Origin: Flaccisagitta enflata
Taxonomy: Eukaryota; Chaetognatha; Sagittoidea; Aphragmophora
Reading direction: 5' to 3'
Assembly (NCBI GenBank): GCA_965153355.1
Contig: OZ231126.1
Span: 54,994,001 to 55,058,000, forward strand
DNA: 64,000 bases
Part shown: piece after piece, positions 62,733 through 64,000 of the stretch
How positions within the stretch are numbered: position 1 is the first letter of the stretch
How the letters are laid out: each line of letters begins with the position of its first letter
Program-made: the position numbers and the translations under genes
The notes under the pieces: model-generated
The model's database searches: none
Told to the model about the DNA's origin: nothing
Seen by the model: only the letters and a program-made list of their open reading frames with translations

Positions 62733-63319
62733 ACGAAATAGCCTTAGCCCGTATCAAACCGGCATATGTGGACCAAGAAGATGACAACAATGAGGGCAGC
62801 CAGCCCCCATCTCCGCAGTCTCTGCAGCCTCCGCAGTCTCCGCAGCCTCCACAGCCTCAGCAACCTCAGCAGTCTCCGCAGGCTCAAGAGCCTCCAAGGC
62901 CAACCATGCAGTCTAGGAGAAATCGACGCAGGGGGGCGCCTCACATTGCCGACTTTAACCAGCGTCAACATCCTCGATCATACAAGCAGGAACAACCGTC
63001 CAGTCCCATCGCAGATCCAGCATCCTCCGAGCCAGTGGCTACCGAGCCAGGCACTGAGGACCCCTACGAGGGGCATACACCAGCAGACTCAAACCTCGCG
63101 CCCTGCCAGTGCGAACCTCCCGACAACCCTCAGGCGCCATGCAACATGCCAGTGGCCGCTAGGCCAGGCACCAATCTCAATGACAACTCAACTTCCCTAC
63201 CTCAAACGGTGACACCTCATCCTCGTCCGGTGCAGCGCGCCGACTTGAACAAAAGAATGGCAAGGCCAAATTATGGCCCCTCTCTCTCAGCCATCTTGAA
63301 AGCCCATCTCAACGTGTGA
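62681..63319 (+). other. Displaced C-terminal part of pol, Gln/Pro-rich tail
   Basis: In the frame one base behind pol, the segment continues the integrase C-terminal module (VDEIALARIKPAYV) and then a tail of about 180 residues rich in Gln, Pro and Ser, with a stop at 63317-63319. In an intact element it is expected to be fused to pol. The ATG at 62768 lies inside it and need not be a real start. Confidence 0.75.
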
Positions 63320-63354
63320 AGACGTTCTGTCTCCCAGAGGTGCAACAAAACGTC

Positions 63355-63363
63355 TGGGGGGCG
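63355..63363 (+). promoter_or_regulatory. Polypurine-like tract
   Basis: TGGGGGGCG abuts the 3' LTR; G-rich and positioned for plus-strand priming. Confidence 0.6.
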
Positions 63364-63820
63364 TGTGGGCTCTCAATAGAGTCCATCCTTTTATCTTCAA
63401 TCATCAATCTCATTTGCATATTGCAGTCGCCACTCTTATGATTAATACCGTTGTCCTCACATGCTTGATTATTGTTATTCTACTTTTCCCCGACTCTTAT
63501 ATGTCCTACATTAGGTCAATCATGTTACATTGTCACAATTCCTCTCCTATATGATCTTATTCCCATGTGATGTAGCTACCTCTATTGCATATCATGTATT
63601 TCACCCTGACTGCTGTTATATCCTTGAAACTGATGTAGATTCAACTGGTGAGGGAAGGGCGTGGGAAACCCCCTTCAATATAGGCTGCTCAGACTATACA
63701 CACGCCTCTATCTATTAACTTGCGAGTTCATAGATGAAAGACTCAAGTATTCAGTTACGATCCGAGTCCCGGCTTATAGTCACGGAAGAGTCAGCTAGCC
63801 AGCTAGTAGCGTTATCTACA
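63364..63820 (+). repeat. 3' LTR
   Basis: 457 bp, same ends as the 5' LTR. Confidence 0.95.
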
Positions 63821-64000
63821 TTAACATGCTCCGATCGAGCTGAAACTTTTTCAGGCGACAAAGTCAATCATGGGCTTTAAGAAAATGTATAGATTATGAC
63901 AGTTTGCGCAAAGATGTGACTATGAGGAGAGCCTCCAAAAAAGCCGTCTTTGAACTAAACGTACTGTACCGGAAGCAGATGCAGAAAGGTAAACTCTACC
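63821..64000 (+). mobile_element. Dispersed tRNA-like repeat, 3' part
   Basis: Starts with the duplicated TTAA and continues the repeat interrupted at 57768. Matches the minus-strand copy (CTCCGATCGAGCTGAAA, AAAATGTATAGATTATGACA, AAAGCCGTCTTTGAACTAAA) and runs off the window end. Confidence 0.78.

Larger units (their letters stand above)
57769..63820 (+). mobile_element. Complete Ty3/gypsy LTR retrotransposon, CsRn1-like
   Basis: 6052 bp with two 457-bp LTRs (TG...CA ends), a tRNA-Trp-like primer site, gag, pol and a polypurine tract. Target duplication TTAA at 57765-57768 and 63821-63824. Domain order protease, reverse transcriptase, RNase H, integrase places it in Ty3/gypsy. The gag Cys-His box (C-x2-H-x9-C-x3-C) and the tRNA-Trp-like site match what is known of the CsRn1 clade. 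Confidence 0.93.

Overview
This window looks like intergenic and intronic DNA from a repeat-rich animal nuclear genome, most likely a marine invertebrate. Reasons: split genes with GT-AG introns; two small membrane-protein families found in animals (CD225/dispanin and TMEM86/YhhN); a Ty3/gypsy element of the CsRn1 type; non-LTR elements; many short inverted-repeat transposons; and long (CT)n, (AC)n, (GTT)n and (TTTC)n arrays. The species cannot be named from sequence alone. No rRNA gene, bona fide tRNA gene or CRISPR array was seen. Host genes occupy only a few percent of the window.

Layout. 1-7.3 kb: short transposons and (CT)n/(GA)n arrays. 7.6-12.9 kb: a tandem pair of two-exon CD225/dispanin genes; the first is intact, and the second has a 315-bp TA-flanked MITE in exon 1 and a 2.45-kb repeat-filled intron. 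12.8-29 kb: nested inverted repeats, hairpin retroposons and satellites. 29.8-31.7 kb: a foldback element holding a decayed LINE fragment. 33-34.5 kb: a hairpin retroposon swollen by an 11-bp satellite. 34.7-36.7 kb, minus strand: a TMEM86-like gene with a duplicated last exon. 37-41 kb: more MITEs and microsatellites. 41.5-48.5 kb: a 5'-truncated LINE (minus strand) flanked by a 358-bp direct duplication and itself interrupted by a 2.98-kb palindromic element with an 8-bp target duplication. 49-57 kb: MITEs and hairpin retroposons, some nested. 57.8-63.8 kb: a young complete LTR retrotransposon inserted in a dispersed repeat that carries a tRNA-like promoter.

The strongest candidate for something undescribed is a dispersed family called HR1 here: about 25 copies of a roughly 150-nt structured unit. 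Read in the direction that ends in an A-run, each copy starts AACAAGG plus a hairpin, carries an upstream arm (U), and ends in a terminal hairpin whose last strand (D) is the reverse complement of U. U and D change together between copies (at least seven variants), so the pairing is kept while the sequence is not. Copies have target duplications, insert into each other, and often hold large microsatellites in their middle. A second family, HR2, is built as a long hairpin with interchangeable satellite payloads. No protein encoded here is obviously responsible for moving HR1 or HR2; the LINE is a possible source of enzyme, by inference only.
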